From: Melioribacter sp.
GTDB lineage: Bacteria; Bacteroidota; Ignavibacteria; Ignavibacteriales; Melioribacteraceae
Direction: 5' to 3'
NCBI GenBank assembly: GCA_020723965.1
Contig: DYHW01000004.1
Span: forward strand, 220,759 to 284,758
DNA length: 64,000 nucleotides
A model generated the notes under the pieces. That model did no database searches, was not told where the DNA came from, and was given only the letters and a program-made list of their open reading frames with translations. Made by a program: the position numbers and the translations under genes. Shown here in pieces: positions 54,317 through 62,735 of this stretch. Numbering within the stretch: position 1 is the stretch's first letter; each line of letters begins with the position of its first letter.

Positions 54317-55312
54317 TTATGCAATAACCTCTCCTATCTTCTCCTTTAAAAATCCAAAATATTCTTTGGAAATACTAACCTGCTTAAAAATATCAATCAC
54401 ATCTTCGGGGGTTATCTTCTTAAAATCTTCTTCGCGCGGAGCGATGAACAATCCGCCCATATCAACAGCTGCGGGACTAATAAGCAATTGTTTCTCGCCT
54501 TCCGCGAAAAAATGAGTCGGTCTGTGCTTTTGTCGCGGAAAGATCAATACACGCCAAACATTTTCTTGATAACTCGCTATGAGGTTCATTAAGGGTTCAT
54601 CGTACGGCGGAGAAATTTTCTTAAACGCATTCACAAAAGTTTTGAATGCAAAAAGCAATTCATCCTCATCCCGTGATTCGAAGGAAATAAAGTAACGGAG
54701 AAATTCCTCAAAAAATCGTATTTCGATTTTTCCATTACCGGTGGCTGCTCCTGGAAGCTTGCTAACCATCTTGTTAAACTCATATTCAACGGGCATAATA
54801 TTTTTTGTACAAGCTTGAAAGTGCATATGGTCCGGTGCAGAGGAACCGCACTGAGGACCGTTGTAGAAGAGTGTATAATATTTTCCGAGAGCCCTTGTAA
54901 GATCTAATAACTCCTCAAAATTTCCAATGATGGTTTGAGTAGTGTGAATTCTTCTTGAAATTGTGAAGTGCGCTGGAAATATTGGATGCGGATTTGAAAG
55001 AATAAAAAAATGTTTATTGTAAGCTAAACCGTTCTGTTCAACCGGAAGATTTTCGAGACACAAAAAACATTTTCTAGATTTTATTGCGCCGTCACTAACA
55101 TCCGCAGAAGTAGATTTTATTCTATCCGGGTTGTATTGAATCTTAATTTCAAAATCATCGAATATAAACTCGCGGATTTGAATATTTGCGAGATTCTCGT
55201 AATTGATTTTTAATAGCGGCCAGGAAGCTTTCTGTTCATCAAGTAATTTTTTTGTACGTTCAGCCCACCATTCGATACCAGAATTTTTTTTGGGTTTTTC
55301 TTCGATCATCAT
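54317..55312 (-). CDS. DUF4922 family protein (HIT-superfamily nucleotidyl transferase-like)
   Basis: The protein has 331 residues. The core has [15 protein letters not shown] (two Cys), [14 protein letters not shown] and [12 protein letters not shown]. The DHMHFQ stretch is the histidine triad-like motif of GalT/Ap4A phosphorylase relatives. DUF4922 proteins of Bacteroidota are uncharacterised but have this fold, so a nucleotide-dependent transfer or phosphorolysis reaction is a reasonable inference. The start overlaps the stop of a glycosyltransferase gene by 4 bases, so it probably acts in the same glycan or nucleotide-sugar pathway. Confidence 0.82.
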   Translation of the reverse strand: MMIEEKPKKNSGIEWWAERTKKLLDEQKASWPLLKINYENLANIQIREFIFDDFEIKIQYNPDRIKSTSADVSDGAIKSRKCFLCLENLPVEQNGLAYNKHFFILSNPHPIFPAHFTISRRIHTTQTIIGNFEELLDLTRALGKYYTLFYNGPQCGSSAPDHMHFQACTKNIMPVEYEFNKMVSKLPGAATGNGKIEIRFFEEFLRYFISFESRDEDELLFAFKTFVNAFKKISPPYDEPLMNLIASYQENVWRVLIFPRQKHRPTHFFAEGEKQLLISPAAVDMGGLFIAPREEDFKKITPEDVIDIFKQVSISKEYFGFLKEKIGEVIA

Positions 55313-56760
55313 TTTATTGTATTCTTCTTTTGTCTTGCTAAAATTTCAAACGTGCGCAGCCTGTCCTTATACAAATTGTTTAAGTTAATTTTTTCAATCG
55401 AAAGCGAAGAATCGCTGTTTCCTTCCCAGCGTCTGCAAAAATAAATGGGTTCGTAGATTCTTCCAATTTTGTATTCTCTCGAGAATGTTATTCCAAGAAA
55501 ATAATCTTCTCCATAGCTTACGTTCGGAATTTTAATTTTTTGTAAAAGAGGAGTGTAAAACGCACGCGGCGCGCCAAGACCGTTTATTCTCAACGCATTG
55601 TTTGGTCCGTTATCGGGGGTCCATTCTTTGTGGTCAATCAATCCCGGTGGGATTTTGTTGAGTGAAAAATCAGTTAAAATATATGAACCAATCACCATTG
55701 CGCATTTCTCTTTTTCGAAAGTTTCTATCACAATCTGCAACGAGTTTTCATCTTTGTAAACGTCGTCGCTGTCAAGCTGCACGGCAAATCTTCCGCACGA
55801 TTGATGATAAACCGCTTCGTTCCAACATCCGCCTATCAGTAAATCTTTTCTTTGCGGAATGATATAAATTATATTTTTATTTTTGGATGCGAACGCTTTC
55901 AGTAGTTCGGTTGTGCCGTCAGTAGAATGATTATCAACAATAATTATGTTGAAGGGGAAATTGGTTTTCTGTTTCAGCGCAGATTCTACAGCATTGCTGA
56001 TTGTTTTAACTCTGTTTTTAACAGGAATGATAACCGACGCCTCAACACCAAACTTCTCTTTGCTCAAATCAACTTCCTTAAAGTTCGGTTCAAGAAACGC
56101 GCCGATCTTTTTGAGGTGATTGGTTGCAGCGTGCTCCATTTCGATTTGAACCGCTCGATTCCGCGGGTCAACGTAATCGAACTGTCTCTCGCCGGATTTT
56201 CTCGTATCCAATTCTTCAGCAGAGTATAGAAATTCCGGGATTCGTAAAATCATTCTTTCCTGAGAAATAGAAAGGCGCAGAGAATAGAAACCCGCATAGT
56301 ATAAATCAGCTTCTGTTTTTTTAACCGCCTTCTTAAACGCATCAGAGTTGATCAAAATGACGGAACCGAAATCAAAATCGTCGCGCACACTTCCCAGCTG
56401 ATAATCAATTAGTGGATGCGGCGCGGTGTGACTGGTTATTTCATAATAATCAGAATAAACTATTCCAGCTGAACTGTTTTCTGCAACAGCAAGCATTCTT
56501 TCTAACGAATATAATCCGAAATTGATCTTAGCTGGCTTTGTTATTAGTAAAAGATATTCGGTTTTAACTCGGTCTGCTAATTTTTGTAATGTATTGGCGC
56601 TGAATAGATTGTCGATTACGATTGAATTTTCTTCTTCCTTCTTTTCTCTATTTGTAAGAAAATAGACCTTTTCAACTAATGGAACATCAGAAAGTTGATT
56701 TAAGAAATATTCTTCAACTGATTCGGAGTAAGATGGAATGAAAGCCGTGATTTTTTTCAT
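55309..56760 (-). CDS. Glycosyltransferase family 2 protein with a divergent N-terminal GT-like domain
   Basis: The protein has 483 residues. The C-terminal half (about 240-480) is a GT-A fold: [36 protein letters not shown], and the DSDD metal motif in QLDSDDVY, followed by YGEDYFLG. The N-terminal half (1-235) looks like a second, degenerate GT-A-like domain ([17 protein letters not shown]). There is no membrane helix. The sugar donor is unknown. DUF4922 follows with a 4-base overlap. Confidence 0.85.
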   Translation of the reverse strand: MKKITAFIPSYSESVEEYFLNQLSDVPLVEKVYFLTNREKKEEENSIVIDNLFSANTLQKLADRVKTEYLLLITKPAKINFGLYSLERMLAVAENSSAGIVYSDYYEITSHTAPHPLIDYQLGSVRDDFDFGSVILINSDAFKKAVKKTEADLYYAGFYSLRLSISQERMILRIPEFLYSAEELDTRKSGERQFDYVDPRNRAVQIEMEHAATNHLKKIGAFLEPNFKEVDLSKEKFGVEASVIIPVKNRVKTISNAVESALKQKTNFPFNIIIVDNHSTDGTTELLKAFASKNKNIIYIIPQRKDLLIGGCWNEAVYHQSCGRFAVQLDSDDVYKDENSLQIVIETFEKEKCAMVIGSYILTDFSLNKIPPGLIDHKEWTPDNGPNNALRINGLGAPRAFYTPLLQKIKIPNVSYGEDYFLGITFSREYKIGRIYEPIYFCRRWEGNSDSSLSIEKINLNNLYKDRLRTFEILARQKKNTIK

Positions 56761-56866
56761 CTTATGTATATATAATCTATCGGCAAATTATAAAAAAAGG
56801 ATCTTAGGTTAAAGCAGTTAGGCAGGCTTGCATTAGAAAAACAGAACTGCCATTCTTAACCGGTTA

Positions 56867-58825
56867 TTAAAATTCCATATTTGCGCCAATTAAGAAATGT
56901 CTTCCTGCTTCGGGCAAACCAAATTGTGTATAATAAAGCCGGTCAAAAAGATTATTCAACCGGAAATAAATTTCAAAATCAAGTTCATTCATGCTGAAAC
57001 TATAAGCTGCTCGTATGTTGGCAAGAAAATAATCCGGAAGTTTTTGATAACCTGTGCTGCCTTCCTTTAAACCAAACTCCAATCCTGTATATTCTAGTTC
57101 TAACAAAGCATTAAGGTTTTTCGAAATTGAGTAATCCAAATCAAAACTGCTTTTTATTTGCGGGCGGTATTCTAGTGTGTCTTTGAATTCTCCCAAGTCA
57201 TTTTTACTCATTGCCGAAAGAAAAGTGAAATTGAAAGATGATCGTAAATTATTATTGTTATAATATCTTGAAACCAATTCCAAACCGTATGTTCTAATTT
57301 GATCCTTATTTATTCTCATGAATTGTTTTTTGGGCAGGCCGATTCTCACAATTCCGTCTTTTAAATAAGTAAGAAAAATCGAAATATCTGTTGTGAAATT
57401 TAGTTGCTTGTAGCTCAAGCTTGTTTCGCCTGAATAAGCAATTTCCGCTTTCAATGATGGATTAGGAACAAATCTTCCCAAAGCGCCGGAAAAAGTTTCT
57501 CTTAGTGTCGGAAACCTTGTCTTTCTTCCGCCATTAATTCTTAATGAAAAATTGTTATCAAGTAAATAAACGAATGCGGCATTTAACGCGTAATCCGTTA
57601 AACTTTCCTTTCCAGGTTTGTCTCCTGTCTTTGGGGTTCCTATCCAATCTATGCCGCTTCCAACAGAAAGGACATATTTATTTTGAACATATTCGTACTC
57701 TGCACCGACGCTTAATATATTTTCCGAATAGGTTTGAGATATAAAATTACTTGAAAGAAATTCTTCTTTGTGACGGAACGATTGTCCGTTGAGCGCTATC
57801 TTCAAAAGCGAAACTCCGCTCAAAATATTTGTGTAAATCAATCTTGTACGAAATACTAGGTCGTTGTTCTTTTCAATATCATCTATAGTGGTAAAAGACG
57901 CATTCTTATATTGATTGATTTGCATGTTGAATTTATTGATCGAAAAAGAATAGAATAAATACGATTGACTTTCACTGAATTTCAAATTGCCATTAGCAGC
58001 TAAAATAATATTTTTCCATTCTGGGTATTGCCAGTAGCGTTGATTTGCAACCCCAATTTCCGGTGGGACCCCCTTTTTCGAATCGATGAATGAAAAGATT
58101 AAGTCGCTGCTGTAATCATTACTAAATTTATAATTTATCTTGCCAAAAACGCTTTTACTGTTGATATAGCTATTCAGCCGTTCTTTGGTTGGGTTAGCGC
58201 TGCTTAGAAATGAACTAGGAAGTTTGTAACCATCGGATTTTCTATAACCAGCAGAAATTAAATAAGAAAGCTTTTCTCCTCCTTTAGAATAAAGACCCGA
58301 AAATTTATTGTAGCCTGTCTCGCCTATTTGAATAGAGAATTTTCCGCTTCTAATATTCTCAATTGGATTGATTGAACTGATATTTATAACTCCGGATATT
58401 GCATTGGCGCCAAAAATTGCCGGACTTATTCCTTTAAGAAGAGTAATTTCGCTAACAATTTCGGCTGGTAGAAGACTTAGGTCAATTCTGTTATCCCATG
58501 GCATGTTTATAGGGATGCCATCCATAAAAAGTGTTATCTGCCTTTCACCGGAACCTCTAAAGAAAAATAAGCTTTCGCCGCGCGAGTTTGTTTGTGCTTT
58601 TATTGATGGTATTTTACTTCCCAGATCAATCACCCCTCCGGCGTCTGCTTTCTTTATTTCTGTCTGAGCAATCTTTATGAACGATTCCGGCTCCAATTCT
58701 AATATTCCCATTATGGTTACATCTTTTAGCCGGTAGGTTTTTATTGAATCTTCCTTAACTTGAGCTTTTGTTGTGATCAGTAAAGATGAAAATAATATTG
58801 TGGAAAGAATAAGATTTCGTGTCAT
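56867..58825 (-). CDS. TonB-dependent outer-membrane receptor, BtuB-like
   Basis: The protein has 652 residues with a signal peptide (1 to about 21). There is no N-terminal regulatory beta domain, unlike the receptor at 21531. The plug is at about 28-150 (KTYRLKDVTIMG start, QITLFMDGIPINMPW, SEITLLKGISPAIFGANAISGVINI). The barrel ends ...FLIGANMEF with the terminal Phe. The length and the plug wording resemble BtuB/cobalamin-type receptors, though ligand type is a guess. It is isolated, about 100 bases from the glycosyltransferase gene. Confidence 0.88.
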   Translation of the reverse strand: MTRNLILSTILFSSLLITTKAQVKEDSIKTYRLKDVTIMGILELEPESFIKIAQTEIKKADAGGVIDLGSKIPSIKAQTNSRGESLFFFRGSGERQITLFMDGIPINMPWDNRIDLSLLPAEIVSEITLLKGISPAIFGANAISGVINISSINPIENIRSGKFSIQIGETGYNKFSGLYSKGGEKLSYLISAGYRKSDGYKLPSSFLSSANPTKERLNSYINSKSVFGKINYKFSNDYSSDLIFSFIDSKKGVPPEIGVANQRYWQYPEWKNIILAANGNLKFSESQSYLFYSFSINKFNMQINQYKNASFTTIDDIEKNNDLVFRTRLIYTNILSGVSLLKIALNGQSFRHKEEFLSSNFISQTYSENILSVGAEYEYVQNKYVLSVGSGIDWIGTPKTGDKPGKESLTDYALNAAFVYLLDNNFSLRINGGRKTRFPTLRETFSGALGRFVPNPSLKAEIAYSGETSLSYKQLNFTTDISIFLTYLKDGIVRIGLPKKQFMRINKDQIRTYGLELVSRYYNNNNLRSSFNFTFLSAMSKNDLGEFKDTLEYRPQIKSSFDLDYSISKNLNALLELEYTGLEFGLKEGSTGYQKLPDYFLANIRAAYSFSMNELDFEIYFRLNNLFDRLYYTQFGLPEAGRHFLIGANMEF

Positions 58826-59044
58826 AATGCCAATTGTTTAGTTTTAGATTCAGATTGATAGAAATTTATATTTATTGTAACTATAACCGCTTTACGCCAT
58901 TTTATAGATAAAAAATTTTCCTAATAATATAATTCAAAATATGCTAAAACAACGAAAAATCGAACATTTCTATTTTTTATTAAAACATTATACCTCTTCT
59001 CATTTCAAAAATAGCTATTAAATGAGTAAATTTGCTATGCGAAA

Positions 59045-59374
59045 ATGAAAACTATTATTTATACATATACTCTATTGATCAGTTTCTTTCTTTATTCAGA
59101 CTGGAAAGAACCCATAAATAACATTTGGAAAGATATCTCGAAAGATGAAATTTCTCTTCATTCTTTTCATGAATTTTCTAATTTATTAGTTACGTTAATT
59201 CCAACAGACCGGGTTAGTTCCTTTGTGCCGACTGGAAAGCGCTTTGTCAGTAACTTATCCTCATTGATCACACAGCAAAATTTAGAACTTGTTTATTATG
59301 ACGAGCTAAGTTTTGCAGTCACCAGTAACAATCATCGAACCTTAAAAAAACTCTCTTCAAATCTGAAAATTTAG
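59045..59374 (+). CDS. Small exported protein of unknown function
   Basis: The protein has 109 residues with a hydrophobic start (IIYTYTLLISFFLY) that may be an uncleaved anchor or signal peptide. The rest has two polar patches (DWKEPINNIWKDIS) and a repeat of strand-like pieces. I do not recognise a family. It is 77 bases before the RlpA gene on the same strand and may be expressed with it. It may be a real gene, since its codon use and start context look normal, but homologues were not checked. Confidence 0.6.
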   Translation: MKTIIYTYTLLISFFLYSDWKEPINNIWKDISKDEISLHSFHEFSNLLVTLIPTDRVSSFVPTGKRFVSNLSSLITQQNLELVYYDELSFAVTSNNHRTLKKLSSNLKI

Positions 59375-59451
59375 CGGTCCTTTTTATTGACCTAAGTTTT
59401 TCTCCTTTTCTCAATCTAAGTAGGTATGTTAAACTAATTAAGAGGTAATAT

Positions 59452-59934
59452 TTGCGTACGTTAAAATTAATCTTTATCATAAGTCTGCTGCTGGTTACAG
59501 GCGGCTTTATGAGCCTTAGCGATTCATCAGCATCGGAAAATAATGGTGCGGAGAAAATTTCTGTAAGCAAAGATACACAGCCAAATGTATCAAGTGTTAG
59601 CTTTAGTAATTTGGGCTACATGATTGCATCATGGTACGGACCCGGATTCCATGGTAAGTTAACTGCTAACGGCGAACAATATAATCAAATGGCTTTTACA
59701 GCAGCTCATAAAGAAATGCCGTTCGGTACGTTCCTTCGAATAACCAATCAAAAAAATAGTAAGTCTGTAGTAGTCCGAATAAATGATAGAGGACCTTACA
59801 TTGAAGGAAGAGATTTAGATTTATCTATGGGCACAGCGCTGGCTCTTGGAATGATTAGCAGGGGGGTTATAAAAATAAAGGTAGAAGAAATATCACTCGA
59901 TAATTATATCCTGCCCGTTGCTTCACTTAACTAA
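59452..59934 (+). CDS. RlpA-like septal ring lytic transglycosylase family protein
   Basis: The protein has 160 residues with a signal peptide (1 to about 25) and a double-psi beta barrel (about 55-150). RlpA features are ASWYGPGFHGKLTANGEQYNQ, LRITNQKNSKSVVVRINDRGPY and DLDLSMGTALALGM. The conserved Asp of NDRGP and the first Glu of GEQYN are present. RlpA cleaves peptidoglycan strands that lack stem peptides. The SPOR domain found in many RlpA proteins is absent. The start is taken as TTG 59452, after a GAGG (59442-59445). A terminator follows. Confidence 0.92.
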   Translation: MRTLKLIFIISLLLVTGGFMSLSDSSASENNGAEKISVSKDTQPNVSSVSFSNLGYMIASWYGPGFHGKLTANGEQYNQMAFTAAHKEMPFGTFLRITNQKNSKSVVVRINDRGPYIEGRDLDLSMGTALALGMISRGVIKIKVEEISLDNYILPVASLN

Positions 59935-59945
59935 TTTAATAAATG

Positions 59946-59970
59946 CCCGGTTTTATGACCGGGTTTTTTA
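59946..59970 (+). terminator. Rho-independent terminator after the rlpA-like gene
   Basis: The stem cccggt / accggg (59946-59951/59958-59963) has a 6-base loop and a following run of seven T. Confidence 0.85.
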
Positions 59971-60202
59971 TAGCCAGTCTTCAAATTGTAACTTACCTAA
60001 AAGCTACTTTAGAATATTTTTGAAAAGCGCTTATCTTTTTTATAGCAGACAATTTTGTTTTACTTTTTTTACCATTCGTATTTCTGATTTAATTTAATAC
60101 TGTTAACACTAAATACTGCAGTGTTTTAATTAGGAATTTTCGCTCCTATTTTACTATTTTGCCTAAAAAAAATAGATAAGAGAAAAATAGGAAGAACTTA
60201 CT

Positions 60203-60631
60203 ATGACTGTCTTTTTCTCAAAAGCGTGCGAACTCGGACTTCAATCAGTATTGTTTCTATCTACCAAAGGAAAAACGATTTACAACGCTCAATCAGTATC
60301 CGATGAATTGAAAGTTCCAAAAGAATTTGTATCTAAAGTTTTGCAGATTTTAACATCAAGTGGAATAGTTGGTTCAAAAAAAGGAAAGAATGGCGGTTTC
60401 TTTTTGGCGAGAAATCCCGCCGAAATTAAACTGATAGATATTGTTGAAGCTATTGATGGTTTGGATGTCTTCAAATCTTGCGTGCTGGGCTTTCCGGGCT
60501 GTTCTCACGAAGAGCCTTGTCCAGTACACAATAAGTGGGGCAAACTACGCGATGAAGCTTTTGAAATGTTAAGCGAAGAATCTCTCGAAAATTTAAAAGA
60601 AAAAACGCTCGTCAAACTGAATTCCTTATAA
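60203..60631 (+). CDS. Rrf2-family transcriptional regulator with a three-cysteine motif
   Basis: The protein has 142 residues with a winged helix at the N-terminus (ALYLAT-like GLQSVLFLST, then SVSDELKVPKEFVSKVLQIL and SKKGKNGGFFLARNP). The three cysteines SCVLGFPGCSHEEPCPVH are in the place that holds the iron-sulfur cluster in NsrR/IscR-type members. Such regulators sense nitric oxide or iron-sulfur status. A cluster is inferred, not shown. The target is unknown; the - strand hemerythrin group about 1 kb downstream is a candidate. Confidence 0.9.
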   Translation: MTVFFSKACELGLQSVLFLSTKGKTIYNAQSVSDELKVPKEFVSKVLQILTSSGIVGSKKGKNGGFFLARNPAEIKLIDIVEAIDGLDVFKSCVLGFPGCSHEEPCPVHNKWGKLRDEAFEMLSEESLENLKEKTLVKLNSL

Positions 60632-60664
60632 TACAATTATAACGGTCTGGCTTTCACTAATCCT

Positions 60665-60676
60665 AAAGAGTAGTGT
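60665..60676 (+). repeat. Left direct repeat flanking the transposase unit
   Basis: AAAGAGTAGTGT here recurs exactly at 61400-61411, on the far side of the transposase gene and just after its downstream REP. Extending to 17 bases, the two copies differ at two positions. Confidence 0.6.
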
Positions 60677-60742
60677 GAATTAAAGGTTTGCTAAATCAAA
60701 TCCCTACATTGAAACTAATGGATTAACCGTCAATAAATAAAT

Positions 60743-60767
60743 TGTAGGGGCTTCATTTATGAAGCCC
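60743..60767 (+). repeat. REP hairpin 1 with GTAG foot
   Basis: TGTAGGGGCTTCAT then TTATGAAGCCC: stem gggcttcat/atgaagccc with a 2-base loop. The GTAG just before the stem is the tetranucleotide that REP-associated transposases recognise in other bacteria. Confidence 0.88.
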
Positions 60768-60794
60768 AATAACATCATAAAAAGGATGATTTCC

Positions 60795-61370
60795 ATGAAG
60801 AATGAAGAAACTCATCTGCCAAAAAGAAAGTCTGTTCGTCTGCAATCATTTGATTACTCACAAGCATATTGGTATTATGTAACAATTTGTATTAAGAATC
60901 TTAAATGGGTTTTTGGAGATGTTTCAGGCGAAACAATGAAATTAAATAAGTATGGAAAAATTGTGGAAGAGAATTGGAAGTTATTGGAAAATCAGTTTGA
61001 AAATATTAAAATTGATAAGTTTGTAATAATGCCAAATCATTTCCACGGCATTTTAATTATTGGCAAGCCCATGCCGCAAAATAGTAAATCTTCGGGCTTG
61101 ATGAATCAAGCCCCTACAGTAATAAATAAAGCTTCTTCATGGATTATGACAAAAAATGAAATGATAACGTTGGGGAAAATAATCCGATTCTTCAAAGCAA
61201 GATCTGCAAAACAAATTCACGATTCAGGATCTAATGATTTTGAATGGCAAAGAAATTATTTTGAACATATTATTAGGGGCGAAAAAGACCTTAACAATAT
61301 CTGTAATTATATTCGGGTTAATCCATTAAAATGGGAATTTGAAAAACACAAACATTTGAGTAATTGGTAA
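60795..61370 (+). CDS. REP-associated tyrosine transposase (RAYT, IS200-like)
   Basis: The protein has about 191 residues. It shows the Y1 fold: SVRLQSFDYSQAYWYYVTICIKN, then FVIMPNHFHGILII, whose His-x-His is the metal site, and the helix carrying the catalytic Tyr near WQRNYFEHIIR. RAYTs move or tidy single-stranded REP DNA rather than full insertion sequences. ATG 60795 is chosen because AAAGGA sits 8 bases upstream; earlier in-frame ATGs include one in the REP itself. A REP palindrome is read through in frame (61094-61118), giving SSGLMNQAPTVINK in a place where other RAYTs vary. Confidence 0.9.
   Translation: MKNEETHLPKRKSVRLQSFDYSQAYWYYVTICIKNLKWVFGDVSGETMKLNKYGKIVEENWKLLENQFENIKIDKFVIMPNHFHGILIIGKPMPQNSKSSGLMNQAPTVINKASSWIMTKNEMITLGKIIRFFKARSAKQIHDSGSNDFEWQRNYFEHIIRGEKDLNNICNYIRVNPLKWEFEKHKHLSNW
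61094..61118 (-). repeat. REP hairpin inside the transposase coding sequence
   Basis: Read on the - strand it is TGTAGGGGCTTGATTCATCAAGCCC; on the + strand it is translated without breaking the frame. It has the same head and stem type as the flanking REPs, in the opposite orientation. Confidence 0.85.
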
Positions 61371-61374
61371 AATG

Positions 61375-61399
61375 TGTAGGGGCTTCATTTATGAAGCCC
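61375..61399 (+). repeat. REP hairpin 2, identical to REP 1
   Basis: The 25 bases TGTAGGGGC to AAGCCC match the copy at 60743-60767 exactly and begin 4 bases past the transposase stop. Confidence 0.9.
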
Positions 61400-61411
61400 A
61401 AAGAGTAGTGT
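61400..61411 (+). repeat. Right direct repeat flanking the transposase unit
   Basis: AAAGAGTAGTGT is an exact match to 60665-60676. It lies between REP hairpins 2 and 4. Confidence 0.6.
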
Positions 61412-61419
61412 TGATTTTC

Positions 61420-61444
61420 GGGCTTGATGAATCAAGCCCCGACA
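61420..61444 (-). repeat. REP hairpin 4, inverted, GTCG variant foot
   Basis: GGGCTTGATGAATCAAGCCC plus CGACA: on the - strand this begins TGTCGGGGC, so the foot is GTCG where the others have GTAG. The stem equals that of the internal copy. It lies just past the 3' end of the methyltransferase gene. Confidence 0.82.
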
Positions 61445-61460
61445 ATGACAAATCCAGCAG

Positions 61461-62201
61461 CTACTTTGTTGCTGAAATAAACATATCCTTTGATGTTTTT
61501 ACAGAAAAAATTTTTCCTTCAAAGCCCGAATAGAATTTTACATTCTTAAATCCGGCTGCAATTAAACTTTCTAAAAGAATATTTTTTGTGTGCGGATAAT
61601 GTCTTGTAGTAACAAGTTGAAAATCTTTTGGTGAATTTTGTAGAAAAGAAAGAATATTGAAATCTAGATCACTTTTTCTGATATCGTAAAAGCGGATAAT
61701 AATCTTTCCATCACGATTAGCGATGTTGTTAATTCTTTTCTTTTCCTTTTTGATAAGCTGATAATTAAGAATGTGAAGAAATATTTTCCCTCCTGGCAGC
61801 AGCAAATTATACATTTTTTTAATTGCCCGCTTAAGCTCTTTTGAGTTAAGATGAGCAAGTGTGTTGCCTACAGAAACAACATAATTGAATTTATTGTTGT
61901 AGTTCTTTGGCAGTGATTCGAAAGAATGAGTGTGGGTTTCGATATCAATATTATACTTTAAAGCGTTTTGTTTCACTTCTTCAATCATCTTTGGCGAAAT
62001 GTCGAATGCGGTTACTGTATGGCCATTTTTTGCCAGCGCGATTGAATCCAATCCAACTCCACAGCCGATATCCGCCGCTGTTCCTTTTACAGAAAAGATT
62101 CTTTGATAAGCGTTAATCCGCAATTCAAGATTTTTTTCAAAGTCGATCATCTTCTCATAAAAAGCGGAAATGCTATCGTAAAATTCCTTATTCTCTAACA
62201 T
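61461..62201 (-). CDS. Class I SAM-dependent methyltransferase
   Basis: The protein has 246 residues. Motif I is AADIGCGVGLDSIALAKNG, followed by AFDISPKMI, and motif III-like VVSVGNTLAHL and LLLPGGKIFLHIL. The C-terminal part ends with AAGFKNVKFYSGFEGK. The substrate is unknown. It is the last gene of a - strand group (hemerythrin/DUF438, DUF1858, methyltransferase), 12 bases after the DUF1858 stop. Confidence 0.85.
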   Translation of the reverse strand: MLENKEFYDSISAFYEKMIDFEKNLELRINAYQRIFSVKGTAADIGCGVGLDSIALAKNGHTVTAFDISPKMIEEVKQNALKYNIDIETHTHSFESLPKNYNNKFNYVVSVGNTLAHLNSKELKRAIKKMYNLLLPGGKIFLHILNYQLIKKEKKRINNIANRDGKIIIRFYDIRKSDLDFNILSFLQNSPKDFQLVTTRHYPHTKNILLESLIAAGFKNVKFYSGFEGKIFSVKTSKDMFISATK

Positions 62202-62213
62202 GTTTTTGTCAAT

Positions 62214-62735
62214 TTAATTATTTCTTGCAATGTAATTGTAGATTTTGCTTTCATCAACTGATTCGGAATAAGTTTTATATCCTTTTTCTTCAACTATTTT
62301 GATTAATGGCGCTGGAATGAATGGTGTTATAAGTAAATAAATTTCATCATCTCTTAAATGAAGAATTCCTTTGGTTACTTTTCCCGCCGGATGAATTCCA
62401 TTTTCTAGATCTAAACTTGCATCGTACTCATATTTGATTTTTTCTTTTGAAATCCAAGATGGTTTTGCGCTTTGCCGAGTATTTTCTTCTGCTACTAAAA
62501 TCGTTTCTTTATTTGCAGCTTTGCGCAAACCATTAATTAAATATGCCACAGAGATATTAGCAACAACAGCGGCTTGTTTTAAAGTTGTAACTTTTGCAAT
62601 AGTTCTTCTCAAAATAGGGTTCTTTAATTTTGAAAATACTGGCGCAATTTCAATCAGCTTATCTTCCAGTTCTGGATAAGCATTCAACAAATCACCAACT
62701 ATTGTTTGTGGAGTAATATCAATTTTATTTGTCAT
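62214..62735 (-). CDS. DUF1858-domain protein with a C-terminal DUF2249-like part
   Basis: The protein has 173 residues. Residues 5-70 are a DUF1858 domain (ITPQTIVGDLLNAYPELEDKLIEIAPVF, followed by TTLKQAAVVANIS). The C-terminal 70 residues (HPAGKVTKGILHLRDDEIYLLITPFIPAPLI) look like a DUF2249-type alpha/beta domain. These families are often found with hemerythrin-like and nitric-oxide-responsive genes, but their activity is not known. The start overlaps the upstream DUF438 stop by 11 bases, so the two are translationally coupled. Confidence 0.85.
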   Translation of the reverse strand: MTNKIDITPQTIVGDLLNAYPELEDKLIEIAPVFSKLKNPILRRTIAKVTTLKQAAVVANISVAYLINGLRKAANKETILVAEENTRQSAKPSWISKEKIKYEYDASLDLENGIHPAGKVTKGILHLRDDEIYLLITPFIPAPLIKIVEEKGYKTYSESVDESKIYNYIARNN

